DNA of 64,000 nucleotides, taken from an uncultured Cyclobacteriaceae bacterium. GTDB taxonomy: Bacteria > Bacteroidota > Bacteroidia > Cytophagales > Cyclobacteriaceae. Both the position numbers and the translations under genes were made by a program. This document shows positions 9,037 through 20,621 of the stretch, in pieces. The DNA is taken from NCBI GenBank assembly GCA_905479015.1, contig CAJQKV010000027.1, forward strand, positions 1-64,000. The letters run 5' to 3'. Positions within the stretch are counted from its first letter, which is position 1, and each line of letters begins with the position of its first letter. Under the pieces are notes generated by a model. That model was given only the letters and a program-made list of their open reading frames with translations. It was not told where the DNA came from and made no database searches.

Positions 9037-10005
9037 TTAAAACCCTATTTTATGCTTTACTCGAGCCAATACGGATCGGGCGATTTTAGAGGCTTTAATT
9101 TCTCCTGCACAAAGCATTTTTTCCAATAACTCAGGGTGGGCAATGAGTTCCTCATAAGTACTCCTTTCTTTGGTGAATTTTCTGACGACCAGTTCGAATA
9201 ATTCTTGCTTGGCATGCCCATAACCATAATTACCACCTAGATAGGCCTTACGCAAGGCTTGAACTTCCTCATCAGATCCTAGTAGTTCGAATAGCTTAAA
9301 CACATTGCAGGTGGAAGGGTCTTTAGGGTCTTCCAAGGCTAGACTATCGGTTTGAATACTCATGATGTTTTTTCTGAGTTTTTTATCAGATTGAAAAATA
9401 TCGAGAATATTTCCATAAGATTTACTCATTTTTTTACCATCAATTCCGGGAACAATCTCCATTTGGTCGCTGATCTGAGGTTCAGGAATAACAAAAGTAT
9501 CACCAAATTTCCGATTGAATGTAAGGCCTAAATCTCGAGTCATTTCCAAGTGCTGCTTCTGATCTTTACCTACAGGAACAATGTCAGCATCGTAAAGCAA
9601 GATATCGGCAGCCATGAGTACTGGATATACAAATAGGCCCGCATTTACATCACTGAGTTTATCAGATTTGTCTTTGAAAGAGTGGGCATTGGCCAGCATA
9701 GGAAAAGGGGTAAAGCAATTTAAAATCCATGCCAACTCACAAACTTCGGGGACTTTTGACTGACGATAAAAAGTGTTTTTTTCAGTATTAAATCCACAAG
9801 CAATCCAGGCGGCAGCCACTGATCTTATATTTTCCTTTCTGATTTCAGGATCTTTGATGGTGGTGAGTGAGTGTAAATCAGCAATAAAAAAAAAGGAGTC
9901 ATTGTGCTGTTCCTTGCTGAGTGCAATTGCAGGAAGTATGGCACCCAATAAATTGCCTAAATGTGGTTTTCCAGAACTTTGGATTCCGGTTAATATTCTG
10001 GCCAT
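9037..10005 (-). CDS. trpS: Tryptophanyl-tRNA synthetase
   Basis: A 322-residue class Ic aminoacyl-tRNA synthetase that charges tRNA-Trp. The ATP-binding HIGH-type signature is GKPHLGNLLGA at about residues 12-22 and the KMSKS loop is GKKMSKSYGN near residue 200. The central VPVGKDQKQHLEMTRDL segment is typical of bacterial TrpS. Length matches the usual 320-340 residues. Confidence 0.96.
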   Translation of the reverse strand: MARILTGIQSSGKPHLGNLLGAILPAIALSKEQHNDSFFFIADLHSLTTIKDPEIRKENIRSVAAAWIACGFNTEKNTFYRQSKVPEVCELAWILNCFTPFPMLANAHSFKDKSDKLSDVNAGLFVYPVLMAADILLYDADIVPVGKDQKQHLEMTRDLGLTFNRKFGDTFVIPEPQISDQMEIVPGIDGKKMSKSYGNILDIFQSDKKLRKNIMSIQTDSLALEDPKDPSTCNVFKLFELLGSDEEVQALRKAYLGGNYGYGHAKQELFELVVRKFTKERSTYEELIAHPELLEKMLCAGEIKASKIARSVLARVKHKIGF

Positions 10006-10099
10006 TTTTCTTTTTTTTTACAAACCTATAATTCCTAGTTGAGAAATCAATTATTAACGACTAAAATTGTGAGTTTTCGCGTAATATTGCGAAGATACC

Positions 10100-11167
10100 A
10101 TGAGGCACCTTTCAATCGTTTTTATATTTCTTTCATTCTTTGGCTACGGACAGTCAAATATTAAATTTCAGCAAACTGTTCATCGTTTTGGAGATCTCAT
10201 TGAAAATGAAGAGGTTAGCCATACTTTTACCTTTTTAAATGAGGGCATAGATAGTGTTGGGATCACCTCAGTAAAAGCTTCCTGCGATTGCGTGGTAACG
10301 GAATGGAATATCGCAAAAATAGCACCCAAGGCACTAGACTCAATCACCGTGTCCTTTAATGCCTCTAAGAGATCTGGAGCTTTCCATAAGCTCATTCATG
10401 TGGTGACTAATGATGGAACCAGTACCACCTTGCAAATAATAGGTTATGTTATTAATAATGCCAAAAACATGATTTCGGCATTCCCTATCCATTATGGAAA
10501 TCTTTTTTTGCCTTACAAGATACTTAATATGGGCGCTATTTGGCATCACCAGATAGTTGAAAAAGAATTTAAAATTTATAATAATTCAGACAGTGTGATG
10601 ACCTTTTTGATGGATTCATCTAGAATCCCAGACTTCATTCAATTAAAGATAATACCCAATATCTTGCCTCCCAAATCTATAGGGACCCTTCTTTTAAATT
10701 ATGATCCCGTTCATAGAGCAGATTTGGGTTTTTTTAGAGATGGGTTGGATATCATGACTACGGATGTAGAGATGCCCCTAAAACGGATAAGTGTGGTAGC
10801 TACTATTGAAGAATATTTTGAAGCTGGACCATCATCCAGGGTAGATTCAGTCAATTATCCAAAACTTGACTTATCCGATGAAAATATAGATTTTGGTAAA
10901 ATATTAGCGAATCAGCCCAAATTTCATAATTTAAGTTTGTACAATAGAGGAATTGATGTATTAAACATCAGGACGATAAAATCTAATTGTGGGTGTGTTG
11001 ATTGGAATTTAAAAGATGAGAATATTCCGAGAGGAGACAGTACGGTTTTGATGATTAAATTGGATCCGATCAATAGAAAAGGCCGTCAGTTTAAAAATAT
11101 AACTTTATTTACCAATGACCCTTCGAATTCAACTCGGGTAATCTCTCTGAAAGCTCTGATACCCTAG
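10100..11167 (+). CDS. Secreted DUF1573 protein with two domains
   Basis: A 355-residue protein with a signal peptide (cleavage after FGYG, about residue 17) and two copies of the DUF1573 immunoglobulin-like module, one near residues 20-115 and the other near 265-355. Each has the Cys-rich loop of the family: SCDCVVTEW and NCGCVDWNL. The central region resembles another HYDIN/ASPM-type beta-sandwich. DUF1573 proteins are common periplasmic or surface proteins in Bacteroidota with no settled function. A smaller one-domain relative lies at 50626-51039. An imperfect 18-bp dyad (TTCGC...GCGAA, 10076-10093) sits just before the start. Confidence 0.85.
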   Translation: MRHLSIVFIFLSFFGYGQSNIKFQQTVHRFGDLIENEEVSHTFTFLNEGIDSVGITSVKASCDCVVTEWNIAKIAPKALDSITVSFNASKRSGAFHKLIHVVTNDGTSTTLQIIGYVINNAKNMISAFPIHYGNLFLPYKILNMGAIWHHQIVEKEFKIYNNSDSVMTFLMDSSRIPDFIQLKIIPNILPPKSIGTLLLNYDPVHRADLGFFRDGLDIMTTDVEMPLKRISVVATIEEYFEAGPSSRVDSVNYPKLDLSDENIDFGKILANQPKFHNLSLYNRGIDVLNIRTIKSNCGCVDWNLKDENIPRGDSTVLMIKLDPINRKGRQFKNITLFTNDPSNSTRVISLKALIP

Positions 11168-11173
11168 TGCTAT

Positions 11174-12997
11174 TTATTCGTTGGGATAGCTGTTATTGGA
11201 TCGGTCAATATCAGCCATTCTTTGACTGGGATCTATTTCTATCGATTTTATATCATTCAAATTAACTTTTATACGCAAATCATAGGTGGGATGGGTCCAA
11301 AGCCAGTCTTTCATTATTTGACGCGCCATGGCATTTTCTGGTTTTTTAATACCTCGCATGATACCTAATGGGATGTAATAAGATTTTTTGGTCCCATTTT
11401 TTAAAGTAACTACCAGGTCGATAGGCATGGGCATGGGGTCGATTCTTTTGAGTTGAATATGGGTAGATGCTCCAACAGCATTAACCTCTTGAATGCCGTA
11501 GTCAATGGTTTTGATCGAGTGGGCCCAATAGTCATAATACCAATCTAACTCCATAGATGAAGCTTTTTCGGCTATCTTGATGAAATCATGCATGTTGGGA
11601 TGTTTGAATTTCCATTGATCAAAATAAGTCAATAGAATTTCTTCAAGGCATGCATTACCCACGAGGTAGCCCAATTGAGACAAGCTTACTGCACCCTTTG
11701 AATAGGCCGCTCTTTTGTAGGCAAAATTAGTTTCAAAATAATCGGCATGCGTTGACATGGGTTCCTCCTTGCCACTAGAGACCAAACTGAAATAATTGGT
11801 ATAATTTTTGGCATGTGATCGGTTGTTGTCGGTTCCCATTAAATGGCTCATGGTAAGACTGCTCGCATAGCTGGTATAACCTTCATCCATCCAATGATAA
11901 TAACTTTCGTTGGTAGCCAAAACGCCTTGATACCAACTATGCAAAGCTTCATGAACGGTCACGCCTACAAGACTTGATAAATCTCTATTACCTGTAATGA
12001 GTGTAGACATAGGATATTCCATACCGCCATCTCCTCCTTGAATTACATAGAAATCGCTAAAGGGGTATGCTCCAAAATGAGTATTCATATACTGAAAGGC
12101 AGCTATAATTATTTCTGGTAACTTTTCCCAATGCCTTGTGGCTTGTCCTTGCTGATAAAAAAAATGCAATTTGGGGCCATTGGGTACCTGAGCTATTTGG
12201 TGAATATAATCAGGGTCGGCTGCCCACATAAAATCATGGGCTTTTTCATTGACAAAATGCCAAGTGAGTTTTCTGCCCTTATGCTTTTGGTCAATCAAGG
12301 GATCGTCTTGATAACCATATCCTATTGCATTATTGTTTTCTAAAATCCCTGAGGCAGCGACGACATAATTCTTATCTATCGTGATAGAAACATCAAATTG
12401 TCCCCAGGGGGCATAAAATTCCCTAGCCACATAGGGTTCTGCGTGCCATCCTCGCGTATCATATGCGGCTATTTTGGGATACCATTGGGCCATAGAATAA
12501 GAAATCCCTTCCTTGTTATCCCTACCTGATCTTCGGATTTGAACAGGTATTTGGGATTTGAAGTTCATATTTAGTTCCGTTGTGGATCCAGGTAAGATGG
12601 GGTGGGCCAGTTCAACTTCAAGCACGGTATATTCTATATTGAATGATAGCTCAGCACCTTCTTGTGAGAGGTTTTCTATGATATGATATCCAATTTCATC
12701 ATCCTTCAATTTTGAAATCCGATCCATGACTCTATCGTCGGGGTCTTCTATGGATCTACTTCGCACATCCATCATACCGTCGGGCTGAAAGGCATTAAAA
12801 TAGAGGTGGTAGTAAACTTTATGAAGTGTGTCTGGACTGTTATTAGTGTAGCGCAGTATTTGATGTCCAGAAAATTGATGTTTTTCCACATCAACGTCTA
12901 TTTCCATTGTGTAATCTACTGCTTGCTGCCAATAAGTTCCCTGCGATAGAGTGACAAAAGGCATGGCTATTATTAGGAGTAATAAACTATTCTTCAT
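11174..12997 (-). CDS. M1 family metallopeptidase
   Basis: A 607-residue secreted zinc aminopeptidase (signal peptide MKNSLLLLIIAMPFVTLS). The zinc motif is HEALH with the third ligand Glu 19 residues beyond the second His (HEALHSW...HWMDEGY), and the family's exopeptidase motif appears as GGMEYPMSTL just upstream. The N-terminal half is the M1 beta-sandwich domain. Probably periplasmic or surface-bound, releasing N-terminal residues from peptides. Convergent with the DUF1573 gene, leaving only 6 bp between stops. Confidence 0.92.
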   Translation of the reverse strand: MKNSLLLLIIAMPFVTLSQGTYWQQAVDYTMEIDVDVEKHQFSGHQILRYTNNSPDTLHKVYYHLYFNAFQPDGMMDVRSRSIEDPDDRVMDRISKLKDDEIGYHIIENLSQEGAELSFNIEYTVLEVELAHPILPGSTTELNMNFKSQIPVQIRRSGRDNKEGISYSMAQWYPKIAAYDTRGWHAEPYVAREFYAPWGQFDVSITIDKNYVVAASGILENNNAIGYGYQDDPLIDQKHKGRKLTWHFVNEKAHDFMWAADPDYIHQIAQVPNGPKLHFFYQQGQATRHWEKLPEIIIAAFQYMNTHFGAYPFSDFYVIQGGDGGMEYPMSTLITGNRDLSSLVGVTVHEALHSWYQGVLATNESYYHWMDEGYTSYASSLTMSHLMGTDNNRSHAKNYTNYFSLVSSGKEEPMSTHADYFETNFAYKRAAYSKGAVSLSQLGYLVGNACLEEILLTYFDQWKFKHPNMHDFIKIAEKASSMELDWYYDYWAHSIKTIDYGIQEVNAVGASTHIQLKRIDPMPMPIDLVVTLKNGTKKSYYIPLGIMRGIKKPENAMARQIMKDWLWTHPTYDLRIKVNLNDIKSIEIDPSQRMADIDRSNNSYPNE

Positions 12998-13037
12998 CTC
13001 CTAAAGATAGATACAAAAGGAGCCAAATTAAATGGTT

Positions 13038-15023
<1,986 letters not shown>

Positions 15024-15140
15024 TTAAAAATAGTCTTATAATCATGAGAATATTTTGATTATCGGAATAAAGATTTGTATCTAAAAAAAAATCTTAGAAT
15101 GGGATGAGCTGTATGTAGAGAAATGGACTTCTGCCGGCAA

Positions 15141-15518
15141 TTAATCGAAAGTGTTTGAAGCCAACATAACTAAGGTACAGGCTTGTAAAACCTCTATGCC
15201 TTCTTTTTGAGCACGATCCATGAACTTAGGGTTTTCCGTTCCAGGATTAAAGATGATTCTTTTAGGTTTCATAGAAAGGATATAATCTTCATAGGCCAAT
15301 TGATTTTTTGGGTTGAGATAAAGGGTCACGGTATCGATATCATCATATTTTTTAAGGGTACTGAGATCTTCTATTTTTTTTCCAGCAATCAGTCCTGACT
15401 TTATCCCAACAGGGATAAATGATTTCCCGGCATCATGGAGTCTGAGGGCAGCTATATTTCCATATCTTGATGGATTTGGAGAAGCTCCTATGATGAGCGT
15501 GTGTTTTGGTATTTTCAT
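15141..15518 (-). CDS. CoA-binding domain protein (YccU-like)
   Basis: A 125-residue stand-alone Rossmann-fold CoA-binding protein. The nucleotide-binding start TLIIGASPNPSRYGNIAALRL and the later RIIFNPGTENPKFMDRA match the YccU/CoA_binding_2 family. Function in the cell is unknown. Its ATG overlaps the TGA of the upstream repeat-protein gene by four bases (ATGA), so the two are probably translated together. Confidence 0.85.
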   Translation of the reverse strand: MKIPKHTLIIGASPNPSRYGNIAALRLHDAGKSFIPVGIKSGLIAGKKIEDLSTLKKYDDIDTVTLYLNPKNQLAYEDYILSMKPKRIIFNPGTENPKFMDRAQKEGIEVLQACTLVMLASNTFD

Positions 15519-17284
15519 TTTATACTTTTTGTCGAAAAACCGATCATGATACCCAAGTTAAAAGTGAGTAAAGAAGACTCTAGTTTTACATCGTTAAAAT
15601 AATCATCGTATTTGATGTTTTCACCATATAATCCTTCCCATTTTGTCATGCCTATATTCACTCCAGTAAAAGCATCTAAGACAAAACCTTTCCCGTCTGA
15701 TTTTTTCATCCATTTATATCCAATATAGATACCATATTCGAGGGATATTTCACGGCATTGGATGAATAGGGGTTGAAAGGGGAGTGCTGTTTGATCTAGC
15801 CCATTTAATTGGTGTTTGTGCAGCGTCAAAGAAATTTGATGGCCAAAATAAGGCATACCCAAATCACTGTCATTTTGATAGAATTTTTGCTTAAATAGGA
15901 GATTATGACCATATTCATATGGCTTATAGTCATCGATATCTGAGAATTTTTTGAAGATGGGATCACGATAATAACTATAAAGGATTTCATAACCCAATCG
16001 TTCTTGAAAATACAATTCTATACCCATGGATATTTGATTGAATAGAGGATTGAGAAGTCCTGAGGTGAGAATCAATCCCCTGTATTCTTGGTTCCTTTTA
16101 TTAAAGTATCTATTTAAATCGGGCTTATACAAAAAATCAGGATTTTGTGATTCTAAGTTTGGATTGATGATTTGGTCGAAGTCCGTTTGAGGTTGGATTC
16201 CTAATGAATTTTGGTAGAAAGGAGTGTACTTACCTTGCAAATTTCCTTTTTTATCATAAATCATCCATTCCCCAATTTTCTTATCGTTTTCTAAGGTACC
16301 AATTGTATGTAAAGAACCATCGGGATAAAAACCTTTATAGACACCCAATCCATTTTTGAAAACGGCCTTACCAATCATTTCTCCATCAGTGTCAAAGTAA
16401 ATCCAATCACCCCATTTTTTACCATTTAAAAGACTTCCTTGAGATTGAATATTGCCGGCAGTGTCGAAAGCTTTTATATTGCCAAGGTCATTTGAGAAAT
16501 CGCCTGAACTTTTGAGGATGCCATTTTCATCAAAAAATTCCCAATAGCCTTGTTTCTTTCCTAGTGTATAATTTCCTTCAGCCTTTTTTACCCCATTTTC
16601 ATTCCAATAAACCCAAGTACCCTCTTTCGTATTGTCTTTATAAAAACCATCGCTGGCCACTTGACCATTTTCAAAAAAATAAGTCCATTGACCAGAGCTC
16701 ACCTTGTTTATTTTTGTTCCTTGCTGTTTTATATTCCCATTGGAATAAAAGTAGCGTTGTACTACGACGGTATCATTCTGAATCCGTTTTGTGTTATTTA
16801 AGACTCCATCTTGATTATATTCTTTCCAAAGACCTATTTTTTTGCCATTTAATAATTTTCCTGATGATTTTATTTTCTCTACGCTATAATAATCTTTGTA
16901 TAAACCGCTTTTCAGTCCATTCTTAAAGGTGACTTCCCTTTTTTTGACCCCTGAGCTGTCATAATATTGCCAAAGTCCATGTTGCTTATTTTTCAGAAAA
17001 TAGCCAACGGCTTTTTCATAATTATTATCGTGATAATAGGTCCATAAGCTATCCGCCTTATTGAAGCGATAAAACCCTTCGATTTTTTTATGTCCATTTG
17101 GATAATAAGCGAGGTAAGGCCCTTCCAATGTGGAGTCATTAACGGAAATACTTATGACGCTTTCAACTTTTCGATTTTGTTCGTCAAAATAGTTTTTTTG
17201 AAGTAATAATTGCCCCTGACAGATGGAGGTCCAGAACAGAGAAAAAATGAGGAGATAATAATTTTTATCCACGATTAAAATCAT
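15515..17284 (-). CDS. MORN/YwqK-repeat protein with C-terminal outer-membrane domain
   Basis: About 589 residues from ATG 17284 (a TTG three codons earlier is possible). After a signal peptide (cut near ICQG-Q) come some twelve repeats of the MORN/YwqK type, each about 23 residues with the pattern G.W.Y....G....G.Y (for example GQWTYFFENGQVASDGFY), spanning about 45-345. Residues about 375-589 change character to alternating aromatic/polar strands ending in LLTFNLGIMIGFSTKSIK, as in outer-membrane beta-barrels. YwqK repeats are often labelled antitoxin in databases, but nothing here supports a toxin-antitoxin role. A repeat solenoid anchored to the outer membrane is the simplest reading. Confidence 0.75.
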   Translation of the reverse strand: MILIVDKNYYLLIFSLFWTSICQGQLLLQKNYFDEQNRKVESVISISVNDSTLEGPYLAYYPNGHKKIEGFYRFNKADSLWTYYHDNNYEKAVGYFLKNKQHGLWQYYDSSGVKKREVTFKNGLKSGLYKDYYSVEKIKSSGKLLNGKKIGLWKEYNQDGVLNNTKRIQNDTVVVQRYFYSNGNIKQQGTKINKVSSGQWTYFFENGQVASDGFYKDNTKEGTWVYWNENGVKKAEGNYTLGKKQGYWEFFDENGILKSSGDFSNDLGNIKAFDTAGNIQSQGSLLNGKKWGDWIYFDTDGEMIGKAVFKNGLGVYKGFYPDGSLHTIGTLENDKKIGEWMIYDKKGNLQGKYTPFYQNSLGIQPQTDFDQIINPNLESQNPDFLYKPDLNRYFNKRNQEYRGLILTSGLLNPLFNQISMGIELYFQERLGYEILYSYYRDPIFKKFSDIDDYKPYEYGHNLLFKQKFYQNDSDLGMPYFGHQISLTLHKHQLNGLDQTALPFQPLFIQCREISLEYGIYIGYKWMKKSDGKGFVLDAFTGVNIGMTKWEGLYGENIKYDDYFNDVKLESSLLTFNLGIMIGFSTKSIK

Positions 17285-17343
17285 AAACTCCAATAAAATA
17301 TTTTCTCATAAAAAGGATTAAGTGAATGCATTGCAAAGTAAAT

Positions 17344-17359
17344 TTGAATTATAATTCAA
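17344..17359. promoter_or_regulatory. Perfect 16-bp palindrome in divergent promoter region
   Basis: TTGAATTATAATTCAA lies about 20 bp before the acyl-CoA dehydrogenase start and 60 bp from the divergent repeat-protein start. Its length and position suit an operator for a dimeric regulator (for example of fatty-acid or glutarate catabolism); no regulator is identified. Confidence 0.45.
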
Positions 17360-17379
17360 TGTGAAACAAAGTTAACCAA

Positions 17380-18600
17380 ATGTCCAAAACTTCATCTTCT
17401 CCGAGCCATCAAATGACAAGTAATCATCAGGATCATTTTGAGTCTCCAGATTATTATCAGCTTGACGACCTACTAAGTGAAGAGCATTTGATGATTCGAG
17501 CTTCTATTAGAGACTTTGTCAAAAAAGAAATTACCCCTTTTATTGAAGGTTGGGCAGAGAAAAATCACTTCCCAAGCGAGATTGTGTCAAAGTTTGGAAT
17601 GATTGGAGCTTTTGGTCCCACCGTCCCAGTGCAATATGGTGGGGGTGGACTGGACTACATCTCTTACGGGCTTATCATGCAAGAGATCGAACGAGGTGAT
17701 TCGGGAATGCGATCCACTGCATCCGTTCAAGGTTCCTTGGTAATGTATCCTATTTATACTTATGGCTCTGAGGAGCAGAAGCAGAAGTTTTTACCCAAAC
17801 TAGCTTCAGGTGAAATGTTAGGGTGCTTTGGTTTGACAGAACCTAATCATGGCTCGAATCCGTCTGGGATGGAGACGAGGTTTGAAGATAAAGGAGATCA
17901 TTATTTGTTGAATGGAGCCAAAATGTGGATTTCCAACGCACCTCATGCGGACATTGCCGTTGTTTGGGCAAAAGATGAAAAGGGTAGAATTCATGGTCTG
18001 ATTGTAGAACGAGGAATGGAAGGGTTTACCACGCCTGAGACCCATGGGAAATGGTCATTGCGGGCATCCTGCACAGGAGAACTTGTTTTTAGTGATGTCA
18101 AGGTTCCTAAAGAAAATTTATTGCAAGGGAAAACAGGTTTGGGCGCACCCATGCAATGTCTCGACAGTGCTCGGTATGGAATTGCTTGGGGAGCGATTGG
18201 AGCGGCTATGGATTGTTACGACGCCGCCCGCAGATATTCATTAGAACGGATTCAGTTTGGGAAGCCGATAGGATCATTTCAGTTAATTCAGAAAAAATTG
18301 GCAGAAATGTTAACAGAAATTACCAAAGCCCAATTACTTAATTGGAAATTAGGATTGTTGATGGAGCAAGGCAAGGCAACTACGCCTCAAATATCTATGG
18401 CAAAAAGAAATAGTGTTGAAGTAGCCTTGAATGTAGCCAGAGAAGCACGACAAATACATGGGGGCATGGGTATTACGGGCGAATTTCCCATGATGCGACA
18501 TATGATGAACCTTGAATCTGTCGTCACTTATGAGGGGACACATGATATTCATTTATTGATTCTGGGTGCCGACATAACAGGAATCAACGCTTTTTCTTGA
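17380..18600 (+). CDS. gcdH: Glutaryl-CoA dehydrogenase (acyl-CoA dehydrogenase family)
   Basis: A 406-residue FAD enzyme. The acyl-CoA dehydrogenase fold is complete: LTEPNHGSNPSGMETR (about residues 152-167), the FAD segment ERIQFGKPIGSFQLIQ, and the C-terminal TYEGTHDIHLLILG whose Glu is the catalytic base of the glutaryl-CoA branch. The Arg in GDSGMRSTASVQGSLVM matches the substrate-carboxylate Arg of human GCDH. It would convert glutaryl-CoA to crotonyl-CoA in Lys/Trp degradation. The first 25 residues are Ser/His-rich and poorly conserved. A weak hairpin (AAACCT...GGGTTT) follows the stop. Confidence 0.88.
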   Translation: MSKTSSSPSHQMTSNHQDHFESPDYYQLDDLLSEEHLMIRASIRDFVKKEITPFIEGWAEKNHFPSEIVSKFGMIGAFGPTVPVQYGGGGLDYISYGLIMQEIERGDSGMRSTASVQGSLVMYPIYTYGSEEQKQKFLPKLASGEMLGCFGLTEPNHGSNPSGMETRFEDKGDHYLLNGAKMWISNAPHADIAVVWAKDEKGRIHGLIVERGMEGFTTPETHGKWSLRASCTGELVFSDVKVPKENLLQGKTGLGAPMQCLDSARYGIAWGAIGAAMDCYDAARRYSLERIQFGKPIGSFQLIQKKLAEMLTEITKAQLLNWKLGLLMEQGKATTPQISMAKRNSVEVALNVAREARQIHGGMGITGEFPMMRHMMNLESVVTYEGTHDIHLLILGADITGINAFS

Positions 18601-19199
18601 AACCTCCCGAAGGGTTTAACCGATAGTACTAAGCAGTGCAGGCTCGATTGGTAAGCATAGCTATGGCCTTGAAATAAAGGTTGATCATCCAATGTCGCTA
18701 TTGCGTTATTATTTACTTTGATTTTCTATTATTTCACTTACTCCGCGAAACGCTTGATCTTCAATAATTATAGATGGCTAGATCTAAAGCGATTCTAAAA
18801 TAGATCTCCAAAAAAAAACATCATGGCTCCTTAATAGATAATCGATGCTTATACCACTAAAAAGCTATAATATTTTTAATATTTACGGATTTCATTAATC
18901 ATATATTGTACGGTTCGTATATTTATTGAAAATATGTGAATCGTCTCAAAAGCTAAAATTAGACAGTTTTAGTGGTGAAAGGGATAAAAAAGAGTCATGA
19001 TACTTCTTGTTATGATCCTTTAGGAGGTATGCCGATAATGACATTTTAAAAATAACCACATTTTTTAAAATTAATGTAAATTTTATCTAAATAGGGTAAA
19101 AAAATAGCCTATCTCTTCTATTTCAATGAAAATAATATAAAATTGGCCTTATAAATAACCTAACTCGATAGAAATTATAAATCTAAAACACAACAAAGT
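18601..19199. other. Long leader region upstream of amtB
   Basis: About 600 bp without a gene on either strand. It has a weak hairpin right after the dehydrogenase stop and a perfect 10-bp inverted repeat, ACCACTAAAA (18853-18862) and TTTTAGTGGT (18967-18976), spaced 104 bases apart. A clear sigma-54 site (TGGCAC-N5-TTGCA) was looked for and not found. The rest is AT-rich and shows nothing recognisable. Confidence 0.5.
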
Positions 19200-20519
19200 A
19201 TGAAAAATGAATCAACAATTTTAACTTTTTTTGACGCACTACAAGATGGTGGAGGAGCTGACGCAGCCACCGCTGCTGCCATTGAGGCAAATTTGCTTAC
19301 TGCCAATAATATATGGATGATGTTAGCCACCGCTTTGGTTTTTATCATGCACCTAGGATTTGCAGGAGTAGAGGCAGGATTTGGCCAAGCTAAAAATACG
19401 GTTAATATATTATTTAAAAACACATTGACTCCTATAATTGGTCTATTGTCTTATGCTGGTCTTGGTTTCTTCTTAATGTATCCAGGATTTGCAGAGGGAA
19501 GCTCTGGCTGGTTTGCCTTTGATTCCGCAGGTTGGTCGATGTTTTGGGGCTCTCCTGAAGATGCGGACGTTTCAGCGGGTTACGCCGGTGCCGGTTATAC
19601 TTATTGGACAGACTTTTTATTTCAAGGAATGTTTGCAGCAACCGCGGCCACGATTGTTTCAGGTGCGGTAGCTGAAAGAATCAAATTGTCATCTTATTTA
19701 ATATTCACCGTAATTTTTGTGGGTATTGTATATCCTCTCATCGGTAGTTGGAAATGGGGCGGAGGCGCTCTTGACATGATGGGCTTTTATGATTTTGCAG
19801 GCTCAACGCTGGTTCACTCTGTAGGTGGATGGGGCGCCTTGGCGGGTGTCATTGTATTGGGACCTAGATTAGGAAAATACGTAGATGGTAAAGTAATCGA
19901 CAAACCTGGTTCTAGTGTTCCTTTGGCAGTTATTGGCGTTTTCTTGCTTTGGTTAGGATGGTTTGGATTCAATGGTGGATCTGTACTTTCAGCTGACCCA
20001 GCACTGACTTCTTTTGTTTTGGTTACTACTTGTCTTGCCGCTTGTGCTGGAGGAATCGGTGGTTTTGTGACAAGTTATTTTGTCTTCAAAAGAATGGACT
20101 TAGGTATGGTCCTCAATGGAATTCTTGCAGGTTTAGTGGGGATTACTGCTGGTGCAGATGTAATCAACCCCGGGTCATCAATTATCGTGGGTCTTGTCGC
20201 AGGTGTTTTGGTCGTCTTCTCAGCAATCGGATTAGATAAACTAAAATTAGACGATGTCGTAGGAGCCATCTCAGTACACTTGACATGTGGCATCTGGGGC
20301 ACGCTTGCTGTGGGTATCTTTTCCACCAACGCGGATCACTCTTTTATGACGCAATTGACATCTGTAGGAATCGTAGGAGCAGTCGCTTTTCCTGCGGCCT
20401 TTATCATCTTCACCGTTTTGAAAATGACGACAGGTATCCGAGTTTCTAAAGAGCATGAGGAAGAAGGTCTTGATAGTCACGAGCATGGTATCAGAGGTTA
20501 TACCATTACAGTAGAATAA
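19200..20519 (+). CDS. amtB: Ammonium transporter
   Basis: A 439-residue Amt/MEP/Rh inner-membrane channel with eleven predicted membrane spans. The twin pore histidines are present in STLVHSVGGWGALAG (about residue 205) and ISVHLTCGIWGTL (about 360), as is the GAVAERIKLSSY signature. The cytoplasmic tail IRVSKEHEEEGLDSHEHG keeps the form that docks a PII protein, yet no glnK is adjacent; a porin gene and a type II glutamine synthetase follow. Predicted to import ammonium. Confidence 0.95.
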   Translation: MKNESTILTFFDALQDGGGADAATAAAIEANLLTANNIWMMLATALVFIMHLGFAGVEAGFGQAKNTVNILFKNTLTPIIGLLSYAGLGFFLMYPGFAEGSSGWFAFDSAGWSMFWGSPEDADVSAGYAGAGYTYWTDFLFQGMFAATAATIVSGAVAERIKLSSYLIFTVIFVGIVYPLIGSWKWGGGALDMMGFYDFAGSTLVHSVGGWGALAGVIVLGPRLGKYVDGKVIDKPGSSVPLAVIGVFLLWLGWFGFNGGSVLSADPALTSFVLVTTCLAACAGGIGGFVTSYFVFKRMDLGMVLNGILAGLVGITAGADVINPGSSIIVGLVAGVLVVFSAIGLDKLKLDDVVGAISVHLTCGIWGTLAVGIFSTNADHSFMTQLTSVGIVGAVAFPAAFIIFTVLKMTTGIRVSKEHEEEGLDSHEHGIRGYTITVE

Positions 20520-20529
20520 TTAAAAAAAA

Positions 20530-20569
20530 GTCTTCGCAAAGTTGACCGCTAAAATCACTTTGTGAAGAC
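20530..20569. terminator. Hairpin between amtB and the porin gene
   Basis: GTCTTCGCAAAGT (20530-20542) pairs with ACTTTGTGAAGAC (20557-20569), 13 bp with one G-U pair, around a 14-base loop. A run of eight A precedes the left arm, so the U-tract is on the minus strand. On the plus strand it may still act as a processing or attenuation site setting the amtB/porin ratio. Confidence 0.55.
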
Positions 20570-20621
20570 CTATTCAAGTTTAATTTAATAAATAACAAAT
20601 CACTTTAAATAATAAATCAAA

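Noticed and set aside
15515-17284. YwqK repeats as part of a toxin-antitoxin system
   Set aside because: The protein has a signal peptide and a barrel-like C-terminus, and no toxin gene adjoins; the partner is a CoA-binding protein.
18601-18760. tRNA-like stretch (GATTGGTAAGCATAGC...)
   Set aside because: The arms do not fold into a cloverleaf and no T-loop sequence is present.
18900-19199. Sigma-54 promoter upstream of amtB
   Set aside because: No TGGCAC-N5-TTGCA was found; the closest, TTGGCCTTATAAA, lacks the -12 element.
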